A stretch of DNA of 64,000 bases from Margaritifera margaritifera. Taxonomy: Eukaryota; Mollusca; Bivalvia; Unionida; Margaritiferidae. The position numbers and the translations under genes are program-made. The stretch lies in assembly GCA_029931535.1 (NCBI GenBank), contig JAQPZY010001521.1, positions 1,995,001 through 2,059,000 of the forward strand, read 5' to 3'. This document shows positions 1 to 11,586 of the stretch, piece by piece (the first letter of the stretch is position 1; each line of letters opens with the position of its first letter). Below the pieces are notes generated by a model that was not told the origin of the DNA, did not search any database, and worked only from the letters and a program-made list of their open reading frames with translations.

Positions 1-1747
1 TCGAAACCTTTAACTTCGCCGCCTCCCATCCCGCTAGCCCTCCCCAGGGATGCATTTAGGATTTTACAACGTCGTTTCATATACTTGTCAATGTAAAATA
101 TCACACAAAATATGATCATCCTCCCTCCGTCGGTGTAGATTGAGTTCAGTTTGCATGAATAGTACTTATGAAAATGTTACTTTTGACCACCCTACCCCCC
201 ACTGCTCCTTCTATGCTGCATCATCCAGGACCTGAAATTTTCGTTGCCATCTACTCATTTCCGTGATACATCATACAAATATGTTGGTGCAGACTGAGTT
301 CAGGTTACATGGATAGTACTTTTGAAAATGTGACCTTTGACCCCCCCCCCCCCCCCCTCCAATGCTGTACTCAGGAGCTGAAACCTTCGTTGTCACCGAC
401 TGGTCCTCGTGAAACAACATACCAAATATGATCATACTCCCTCGATCGGTGTAAATGGAATTCAAGTTTCAAGGAAACTTAGTGACCGAAAGACATGTTC
501 AAGTCACAATATATCCGCAAAAGCGCGGATATAAAGAAGTACTTTTGGTGCAATTATGACGAATCCTCGCTAAGTGTCAAGTTAAAAAAAGATTTGATAC
601 ATATTTTTAAAACTATTTCATTTCGTCTTATCGAACATAGTGCATGCCATCCATCGCGCAAACTTACATGGTCAAAAGTTGTTAGTTGTGCGACTTCAAC
701 CTTAAATCTTGCATAGTGCCCATTTCAACCGATAGACACTATTTATTATGCTGTCCCTAGATGCGCCATAAAACCTGTTTATTGAAAATTGTCATTTATA
801 TAAATTTGTATTCAATCTTTATGTTCGATCTTTGCGATTGATACTCAGTAAGGAAGGCTTAAACTTACAGATCATTGCTGATTGTCAATGACCTCACGGG
901 AGTAACGAATCATTGAGCTATCAATTACTTGTCATTACTTTTTAAATTTACATATTGACAATATTACAGTTGACAGTATTTAGATAGTAAACGTTTACTA
1001 TCAATTAGTTATTTTTATTTTTGAAATTGACAATACCCAAAGGGGGTGGGGGCGGGTGAATAAATATAGGAGTCATGTATACTTGCATATCAATTAATGT
1101 GAACAATTTAAAGATCCAAATCTTTAAAAAGAGACGGGTCACAAGTCAAGTTTATACAAGACACAAATGCACAAGCAATATCAACTGATATTAATGTTCT
1201 GTTACATTGTAGATTAAAAAGTATTGCTTCATAATTCAAATAACAATATGCAATAATTTCAAAATGTTATATGAGCAAACAGGGTGACAGAAGGTTGCAC
1301 CAATTTGCAAAAATATTTTCCTGCAGTGATACAGAAATAAAACTGCCCGGCACTGCTTTCTTTGAACAATTGATTTAGGAGTTTACAGTTCTTTGAAAAA
1401 TCGATTCAGGTGTTTCCACTTCCCAGAAAAATAAAACTGCGGAGGGGAAGTCTTCAGAACTTTTTCTTTCTTTTCGAGTGTGAAACGACGAGTATGTAAT
1501 TCCAACACTCACCTCCCGCTCAACAGTTTGCTGATGTCTTCATACTCCAAGGAAATATTAGATTTATATGATTAAGCACGTTATTATTTTATCTTCAATG
1601 AATATGAAACCCTTTGTGATGTTGGTGGTTGAGGTCATCAACTAAAGTTTTCAATAACGCACTCTGTATGATTCCTTCTTGTTGTATACGATTTGAATTA
1701 ATATGTCGATATAATCTGTTTTTTTTCTGTCTCTCTAACTCTGTGTT

Positions 1748-1782
<35 letters not shown>

Positions 1783-3386
1783 TTGAGCCACAATTTCTCA
1801 GTTTCATTTGAACATTCCATATATTTGTTGGTTTTCCGGAAAGTCTCTGATGCATTAATTTGGATATGCCACGGAGAAAACACAATTTAATTGAGGAACA
1901 AATGGGCGGGAAACCGACGGGGACAAACACTTTATTCAAACTATCGTAAGTGTTAGACCCTTAGGGGACTGCTATTGAGTATATAAAGTAACTAATTGAG
2001 CTCCAAGAATCAGATTAATCTTGATAATATCTAATGTCACAAAGTCAGGTTTTATTTGAGTTGAAATACGTGTATGGGGTTGGGATCGAGAAGTAACTAC
2101 GTTTTGTAATGGTATACAAGAGTGAATTTTAGGCTTCGCTGGGGGAGACCCCCACATTTTTAATCATGCACCCCTTCCCTCAAGGGTTCTAATCTAAATC
2201 AGTTATAAATATCATTTGTTCTCCTGCTATATCTGCGTGTAGAAAGTTTGATAAAACATATTGGAAAATTTCACTGTAATCACATTTCTTTAGATTTGAC
2301 ATTTACTCCCTACACCCGAACAGATCCCACCCACATCCTCCACCCACCAACCCCCACCCCAGTCACAGGAGTCCCCGGAGAGGCGTACAAAATCTATATC
2401 ATCTCGCAGATGCTTAAAGCATGTGCAAACTATGTACCAACTTGGGTGAATTTCCACCAAGCAGTTTAGGAGAAAAAATTACGGATAGACGGGCAGACGG
2501 ATGGACAGATATCAGGACATTTCCCTGCCAATATTTGGGAATAAAGAGATGGATCTTGCAGTCTAGCAACAAATTTTAGCCCACAAAATATAAATATCTT
2601 TTAAAAAATTTAGTCATACTCGAGCTGTGTCAATTTGTTGTAATCTGAAAGTTATATTCATTAAAACAATAATGGAAAGCTAATTAATTGTGGGGATATT
2701 TTATGTTTAGTTCATGTATTAAATGATCTGGCATTGACCAGATATCTTCTGATCTGGCGTCAATCAACACATACAATGTCATATTACACAAATGATGTTG
2801 AGAACAAACGATTTCTATAAAACATAATTTTAAGATTTCTTCTGAATTTTTTTCTTTTTCTTTTTTTTTTTTTTTTTTGTTGTTGAAAAAGTTTGGGTTT
2901 TTTAGCAGGTTTTCAAACTGAATTCGTCTTGCTCATGCGCAGTAGTAGTTGTGCATATCTGGACTTGCAATGGAGTTAGACTTTTTTTTTTGTGGACATT
3001 ACTACCACTTTTGTGATTGTGCCTCACCATTGCGAACAACATTCCCATGGACAATAAATACAAAGGATAATGTGATTTTAACATTATTTTTAGATTCAAA
3101 AGTCGCATCTCTAGTAAGTGAGTAAAGTGATGAAAATGTCGATCCCGACAAACCTATGCAGCATATGGTCCTAAGCGAGTACCCTGTAAAAGCCCGAATA
3201 CCCCACCCCCACCAAATCAGCTCCACCCTTGTTTATCGTTTATCAACAAATCATATGATAGATAACCTATTTACAATGTCGTGCAATGTTTGACACTTTT
3301 GTTGTTGTCATCTCCTCAGTAATTATCAAATCGATAACCTGCATAATGATGATGATGATGATATTCATTCTAATGCTGCAGCTGAT

Positions 3387-3436
3387 AATTATTATTGTTG
3401 TTGTTATTATTATTATTATTATTATTATTGTTTTTG

Positions 3437-3495
<59 letters not shown>
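3387..3495. repeat. (ATT)n microsatellite
   Basis: ATT/TTG triplets form a nearly perfect ATT array. It lies in upstream intergenic DNA of the first CDC25 gene. Confidence 0.95.
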
Positions 3496-3497
<2 letters not shown>

Positions 3498-4489
3498 CAC
3501 GGACAGAATCTACACATGAAATTCCTATTTATTTTTCCGTCAACTTATTTATTTATTCTGAGGTGCTATGGGGAAATTCTTATGATTTTTAAGGGAGAAA
3601 TAGCTCGATTCTTTTAAAACTAAAAATCTACGTTTGCCGTTGTTTTATCAGCTGACACATAACACCCGCATGTAATAAAAGCACTCATACATCGCATTTT
3701 TACCTACAGATGATACGTGCAAAACGATCAATTTCATAATCCAAAAATCAGATGTAGACACGTCATATAGAACGTCCAACATCTATCTTGACATTTCGCA
3801 TGCAAGGTGTGGGGACAAACAGCAGCGATTCTGGATAACAGCTATAACTTATAGACATCATGGTGAATTTCAATATATTGTACCACTTTCATGCCTGCAA
3901 TTACCGGATGAATTTTATACATGTAATCTTGATATTTTAAGATAATGTTCTGACAGATTCAGCGTACCGGAGAACATTAACAAGCGGAATAAAAAATATA
4001 AAATAATATTTTAGTTACTGTGGTTACCATGTTTAATATAATGATTATTCCAAAACATTCTCTTATTAAATTCACATTTGTTCGCATGATTATCATATGC
4101 GCTATATACATAGATAAAATGTACCTTTTCTTGTTTGCAGCAGTGCATCATTTGGAAGAATACCTTGCGACCTATCCACTTATCGGTGGTTGTATCAAAA
4201 TTAATTTTAAGAGCCGACTTAAACGAGTTTTTTAAAATACAAATACGATGCATTTTGTATTTTCCTGACTGGCGCGCATTTATATACCAAACCTGATAAT
4301 TTGAAGGATTTTGCATAGCGATGGATATGGTAAATTATAATAATTGGGGGTCCTGCTGGGCGAGTAGAAAGAAACAGATAATATTCGTCCGATTTTCCTC
4401 TTAAGCAATAATTTATCCACGGAAGCTTTATTGATAACCAGTGTTTAATAAAAAAAATAAAATATATAAGATCGCTGATCTACACTGTT

Positions 4490-4492
<3 letters not shown>

Positions 4493-4559
<67 letters not shown>
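4493..4559. repeat. (GA)n microsatellite
   Basis: Perfect GA dinucleotide array of about 33 units. The paralogous site in unit B (near 28,105-28,130) has only about 13 units, so length has changed since the duplication. Confidence 0.95.
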
Positions 4560-4564
<5 letters not shown>

Positions 4565-5325
4565 AGCGTACCATTTCAGCAACTCTATCCGCATTTCTAT
4601 AAACGGTCTTTAGAAAATGTCACTCTCTTCTGCCTGAGACACAGGAGCCAGCGCGTAATAGCTGTATCTTCCTAATGAAATTAAGAAGTTAAATCTTTCT
4701 TATCTGTAGTTACTTACGGATACACGTGCCAGCAGGAGACTTACTACTTACAAACAATTGAGACCTTATCAAGCATTTTCTAATTTGCAGAACCAGTGAG
4801 TGCACGAGATATACATAATAGAAAATTACATTGCAAAAATAGTGCATGCACGTGGTTCACATATCGGGGCATTATTAAAATGAAAGGGCTATTTCAAAAC
4901 ATGCAATGTTGTTTGAGAAAACTGTTATTAAATACAAAGCATTCTTGAGACGGCATTTTCCTCATAATCATCTTTGGCTTCCTTCTCAACCATTATTCGG
5001 GAGCGTGACCCCGCCTCCCTCCCTCACATGCTTTATCTAATACATAAAACATAATCTAAGGCATCTTCCTATAACATAAACTTTCAACATAGCACCTTAG
5101 AACGTGCGATAACGGCGCAATTCTACGAGGAATTGATGGAATACTTCATGAAACAAAGAAGCAAGCAATTCTAAACAGTAGCTGAGCAGGTAATCCAATG
5201 GAATCACGTGATTAATTAAAACCAAACATTTTAAGCTTGCAGTTGATTTTTTAACAAATGTAAACGTATGAATAAAACTCTTTTTTTAATTTAAGACTTT
5301 TAGACTGCAACGATTCTGTAAAGTT

Positions 5326-5541
5326 TTAACTCTGCAACGTAGAATGGTATTTGCAAACCATTACGCATGTACTATCGCACGAACGCTCGCACAGATGAAC
5401 ATAATCATGTAATATGCAGGTTTTTCGAGACAGAAATGCTCTCGGGGTTATTGTTTTAAAATCCAACAGGATATCACCTTGTTTGCGTAACGATGACAAG
5501 TGCGACATATCAAGAATTAGTATCAATTTGAGCATAGTCAT
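5326..5541 (-). other. Conserved upstream block with a 71-codon open frame (unit A)
   Basis: This block about 0.8 kb upstream of the CDC25 start is unusually well kept between units; the core 5413-5459 is identical to unit B. Both units carry a 71-codon ATG-to-stop frame on the minus strand without indels (unit B: 28,882-29,097). The shared peptide core is KTITPRAFLSRKTC. Many other residues differ. No known domain is recognised. It may be a small divergent gene, a conserved regulatory element or a remnant of another gene; coding status is unproven. Confidence 0.3.
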
Positions 5542-5953
5542 ACAATATAAATGCCTAATTTGTTGTATACAATGTGGAGTTACAAAATATTATGTACTAT
5601 ATTAACATAATATAGTTAAGCCAAATTGCATGATTCAATGTATTGAAATATATAATAGCCTGGATACACGAACGCATCTTAGACATAACCTTGGAGAAAA
5701 TTGTACATTTTTCTTCACTATGGCCAAGTTGTATGTCAAGAAATCCACCAGCCAATCATTATTTCGGAAATTAAGCTAGTTCAAGTTTCTTTTCGTACAT
5801 ATAGCCGGTTCGTTTGATTTACGAACGATTTGTGGGATTATCTGATACAGGTCTACATATGTTAACAACTTTCTTAAAAGCCCTTCTTTTAATATCTACG
5901 ATTGTAAAGATCTTGCAAAGGAAAGCCAACGGGCAAATCAACAGTGCGCGATG

Positions 5954-5975
5954 ATTGGGTGGCCTCATATTTAAA
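5954..5975 (+). promoter_or_regulatory. Candidate core promoter of CDC25 copy A (inverted CCAAT box and TATTTAAA)
   Basis: An ATTGG (inverted CCAAT box, 5954-5958) is followed by TATTTAAA (5968-5975). Both lie in a block, about 5925-6005, that is nearly identical in unit B (29,500-29,580) although surrounding intergenic DNA is more diverged. The block sits about 0.4 kb upstream of the ATG at 6361. CCAAT boxes are common in cell-cycle gene promoters. The start site of transcription is inferred, not seen. Confidence 0.45.
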
Positions 5976-6360
5976 GTCGTCCGCGTGGTATTTTCAGTAA
6001 TTCGTTTTCATTACTCATCAGTTAGGAACATCGGGACTACTGGTCGCACTAATGAGTTATTCTTCTGTCAACTTTGTTTTGACATGAGTTAACAGAGTTT
6101 AAACAAGAATAAAGCTTGAACCTAAAAGCGCACTAAAGACCTTTCTCAAGTGTGTTGCCGGCCGGATTTGTGTTTGTGCAATTTGACGGTTTTGTCACAG
6201 TCAGAAGTCGCAAGCTACGAGTTTATTTGTGCTATATCACAAATGTGAACAGATTTTGACCAAACTACAAAATTAAAAATAAATGCCACAAAGCCTGCTT
6301 TAAATTTCATCGCCCACTTAAGTGTATATCAGTTAAACATTAATATTGGAGACCGCAAAG

Positions 6361-6927
6361 ATGAACACTCCAAGGTAAGTAATAAATTGTGAACACAACA
6401 TACTATTTAGCATGTGATTGGGTTGAGAAAGGAGAAAACGTTCTAAAATAATCTTGTTTAAATTTTGTGTTTTTTATTTATTTATTTATTTTACTCTGAT
6501 GATGGTGATTCCTGTATTATTGTTATTATATTCATCATCATCATCATCAACATGATTTATTATTTACATCTGCTATTTAACTTCTCTTTCAAATGATAAT
6601 TATTTAGCTTATTTAGAAAATTCATGCATGTAGAACATATCCTAATGATATTTCTTTTCCTTTTTCAGACTTCGCCTGAACTCAGAAATGAATGGTTCTG
6701 TAAGTACACCAATACTGTCACGACCACTAACACTAATAGTACTACTATAACTATTATTATTATAATTGTTGATGCTACTACTACTACTATTTCTACTACA
6801 AGACCATGTGCCAGAAGTGTGAAGCTGTGGGGTAATAATTATGAAATATCTAAGATATAGTTCACTTAACGTAAATTTGTCCAATCGATCCTAGTATCTT
6901 CTCTTATTATTATTATTATTATTACGT

Positions 6928-6988
<61 letters not shown>

Positions 6989-9900
6989 CCAGATACCAGT
7001 TCCTAGTATCACGCCCAGGAAGTTTGCCTCAATGGAGCCAACAGGTACTTGGCAAATGAAGGGCCTATATTCCATCAGCACATCTACTCTGGACGAGGAC
7101 ACAGGTCTTGGAATGGATATAGATCAGGTAAACAGCTGGACAGCAATAAATCTACAGTAGAATTCTACTCGATTATCGAGAGAGCGGAATACACGTATGA
7201 CACGCATTACTTGCACACTATTCTTCATAATTCTTCAGCCGTCATAATTTTTTAAAACCTGATTTCGAAGGAAATTTATATGTTGAAAGTCACTACACTT
7301 GATTTGACTCATGATTGTAGTACTTTTCTTATGATCAACAGAATGTCTGAGTTATATTTAGAATATTTGATTTTTGCTTTTATTTTTATAAAAACTCGAA
7401 AAGTAATCCTTCTATACAAACAGACACATTTTCATTCATTTTGATTCTTAGCTAAACTTTTTAATGTTTCTATATTAGGTTAATACAAAAGAAATTCCTA
7501 GTCTATATTTTCCTCAAGCAGAAATAGAAACGCTGTCCCGAGATCATTTGAATAAAGCTTTTGAGACATGATACATAAATGATGAATTATAATTTTTTTA
7601 TTTTAATTAATCAAAATTCACATGCTGTAACTATTGAAATAACGTAGGAGTGTTCAATTTGTATTTTTTTGTCGGAATTGCCTTTTCCATTCAGGAATTT
7701 ATCCTGGCCACATCCCAGCTTGATATGCCTGTATGTGAAGAGAATATGGATGATTCGCTAAAAGAGGTATGCATTATTTTATTATTACGTCATAACTGAC
7801 CTCTCGCTTTTTCTGTCTATACGGCTGTCTAGATATATCTATTGATTGGTTAGTCAATCGGACTATACTTTTCTGTTAACTATATGAGCTTCGACGCTTT
7901 ATGCTTTCTTAAACGATTGATTCAATTACACAGGAAAAATGGACACGTTTATCAAAACTTAAAACTTGTATAAAGCATTTTAATTACACCTAAAAACAGA
8001 GAGTGCAACCTTTTCTATGTATATGAATTCGTGTTAATGTCCCAGAAATGATCTTTATAGACTCTGAAGAAAATCTTGTAGATTATATGAAATAAATAAG
8101 ACAGGTCCCATACAAAAAGGGAATAATAACACGTATGGTTACGTTGCAAGTCCTCAATATAAACTGTCCTAGCAAATTTGAATGTAGTTGACAACTTAAA
8201 TTAATTCGGACGCAATATTTTAGGTATGTTGACACATTGTACTCTGTTAGACCTTACATTTTTTTAATTTTTTTGTTTGTTTGTTTGTTGTTTTTTTTTT
8301 GTTAGTTTGTTTTGTTTTGTTGTTTTTTTTAATTATAATCAGGACGTTTAACTAAAATGTGAATCCAAATTTTTCCTCCAAAGTACCGAGCAAAAAATAT
8401 AGGACAGGTGTGCACGCTGAGGATCGAACCTTTGAACCATTTGCTTGTATGCCTCCAAATTGAGGCTTGCAAGATTTATTTTAACGAAGATAACGTAGTA
8501 TACTAATGATTTGTTAACTTTACATTGACTGTTCTATTTGTTATTGGGGCTGTCATTTAAATTGGACGCCAGTTCCAATAATGTAGTAAATTTAATGATC
8601 AGATCAAATTTGTTGTTACATTATTGCACCATTTAATTTCAGATTAGACGTCTATCGGAGAAGTGCTTTCAATATTCTTACACAAAAAGATCCCTTTTTA
8701 ACAACAAGCGTTCAATGCACTCGGACGAAAATGTTTCATCTGATTCAAAAAGATTTAGGGATGATGGTTTCTCACCAATGCCATCATCTTTCAAAATTTC
8801 AGCCAACGTAAGTTATACATTACGCTGTTTGCTTTCAATCATTTTGATAAAAGATTCGAAAACACTTCCTTTAAATGTTCTTTTTTCTTTAAATTCTACA
8901 ATATATGTAACGACTTCAGAATTAAACTAATAAAGTGAACCGAGATTTTCTTATTTATGTGCAATGAACATACTTCCATTCATAGGTAATGCCCCTTTGT
9001 TACTGTTTGACATATTTTCCAGTTTTGAAAGAGTTATTTCCCTTGACACCTATTTTTTTTTTTAGTTTTATTATGACTGTTATTGGTAATTTTTAATATT
9101 GAAATAATGGCAGTGTTGAGTTTAATACTTCAATTGATACAAAATAAATTTAATAAACTGAATGTTAATTATAAGCGAATGGCAGGAATTGGAAAAGAAA
9201 AAAGGTCATTCTTTTTTTTTTTTTTTCTTTTTTTTTCCCGCATTGTGTCCGTGTCAAGTTCAGCACTGAAACTGTTGAATTTGTTGGTGTATAACACACC
9301 TTAAAAAAAAATAATAATGTCGTGCGTCTCTGTCCTTTTTCCGGTAATCTGTGCGCCTCTACATGAGATAACATAATCCGGGCGCAGAGGTTCTGATACT
9401 GTAAAAAGGAACAGCATTGAAAATTTTGTCGAAGCCAATTTATATTGAAATATAAATTCCATGTATTTTGAATGATAAATATGAATATATCATTTTTTCC
9501 ATTTCAGTTATCTCCAAGATCGGACCCTACTTCTGCAATCCTAGACGCAGTGAATCGCATGACTTTTCAATCTGACCTTATAGCTGACGGGTCAAGGACG
9601 TATAGCCTTCCCACAATGCCCAGTAAACATAAGGACCTGAGATGTATCACCGCCGATACGGTAAGATCAAACCTGGTTTGCATATTGCCTTGAGAAATGA
9701 AATTTTCTGGTTAATATTGAGTACGTCAAGATTCACGTATAGTGTTAAGATTTTTGTCTTTTGGAGCGGGAGGTGACGGTCGGATTTTGTATGAACACCA
9801 TTGTACTTTCTGAGAATATCAATTGATCTAAAATCTTTCGTAAGGCAAATACTTGCTAATTTGCAAAAGATCAAATTCAATTAGACTAAATTTTCGTGGG

Positions 9901-11503
9901 TTTATACTGAAGAAAATATGTAATTCTTTAATACTGTGGTTTCATTTGCATAAAATATTTCTAAAAGTTTTTTTTTTTTACATCCCTACGACAACCCCAA
10001 AAACTTCAGCCCTAAAATTGTGTCCCAAATAGTAAAAGAGATTGGAAATTGTCTGAACACTATCAGTAGCATACATAAAGGCGTGGTCGGAACTTTGTTT
10101 TTTTAAGCTGTGATACATTTTCGTATTAATAAATTTGTATGTGTGAAATCATACTGGACAAACAAGCTGCCCCTTGCTGGCTCCGGCTTCAATTTTGAGG
10201 GTTTGGTAATATGGATTTATTTATTTTTTTACAGATGGCTGCAGTTCTAAAAAGTGACTACGCTGGGATTATTAGAAACTGTACTATTATTGACTGTAGA
10301 TACCCCTACGAGTTTGAAGGCGGACACATTGAGGTATGTGATTTGTAAAAAAAAGATGGTGTACTATAATATAGGAAACTTAAAAGAAATATTAGAGTTC
10401 CAACTATATTGTTGATAATTTCGCTTTATTTTAGTTTCCTTTTACCATCTACGAATGTGTAATTACAACAACAACAATAACGACAATAAAATAATAATAA
10501 TAATAATAATAATAAATGAAGTTTGTATTTTAGTCTATACCTCGCTTATGTTATCTTATTTTGTAGAAGCTCTTGAGCAGAGCATTTGCTTACACCAATG
10601 CGCGTTTTTTTTTTTTCTTCATTAACAGAAAATCGCATTCAGAAGTTTTCTTTTCAGTCTAGCGAATATAATGTGTGATTTATTTGATTCTTTTGTATCT
10701 CCAATTTTGTCTTATTTCTGTGAAATTTGGGGATTTTTGAAAGCAGACAATATAGAACGGGTACATAGAAAATATTGCAAGTGGTTACTAGACGTTAAAC
10801 TTTCTACCAACAATATGTTTGTATATGGAGAATTGGGCCGATATCCACTTTATCTAAATAGATATGTGCGCATCATCAAGAATTGGTTCAATTACTAAAC
10901 ACAAACAATTGTATTCTTCGAAAAATATTCCAATTAATGGTTACCGATTGCAAAAGAAGAAGAATAAAACTGGGTTTCTAATGTGAGAAATATACTATTG
11001 ATTTCAGGCTTTGGAGATGTCTTGTATTACCTTAATTCAGTCCAGATATATTTCCTTTTATCGCTTTTTTAACCAAATAATAAAATATATATTTCATTCT
11101 GACTGGAGTTCAGCAGTTGCTTCGAAAACTTCATACATGTATAAAGATATAAAAGATATCTTGGAAACCGCTTCTTATCTTAGAACAATTGCTAATGCCA
11201 GCCACAGAAAGGCTTTCAGTCAATTAAGGCTTTCATCACACCCATTAAGTGTCGAGATTGGTCAGCATGTAGGAAACGAACGGCATGAAAGGAAATGTGA
11301 ACTTTGTGTAAATAATAAGGTCGAAGATGAATATCATTTTCTCTTAATTTGTCCTTTATACCAATCACTTACAAAATCTTATATTTATCCTTATTATTAT
11401 CAGCAACCAAACATGTATAACTACTACAATTACTTAAAAATGAAGATTTAACAACTGTACAATACCTAGGTAAATATTTGTATAATGCATTCCAACTTAG
11501 ATT

Positions 11504-11586
<83 letters not shown>

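Larger units (their letters stand above)
1..5920. other. Left flank of duplicated unit A, no gene recognised
   Basis: No coding exon is recognisable on either strand. The DNA is colinear, with gaps, with 23,870-29,500. For example, the stretch near 41-65 (tccccagggatgcatttagg) recurs near 23,908-23,930, and the block at 3,770-3,920 recurs near 27,300-27,450. Parts also recur a third time at 41,545-42,850. It holds poly-C (343-357), (GT)n (1748-1781), poly-T (about 2856-2878), (ATT)n (3387-3495) and (GA)n (4493-4559). It is therefore upstream intergenic DNA of the first CDC25 gene, and the duplicated unit continues off the left edge of the window. Confidence 0.7.

Noticed and set aside
1595..1939. 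Overlapping frames through the GT array
   Set aside because: They owe their length to the (CA)n/(GT)n repeat, have no domain, and the unit B equivalent is not preserved.
5414..5605. Plus-strand frame in the conserved upstream block as a growth-factor-like fragment
   Set aside because: GVIVLKANRRYICLRNDD in unit B looked suggestive, but unit A differs, stops interrupt upstream and no other family motif is present.
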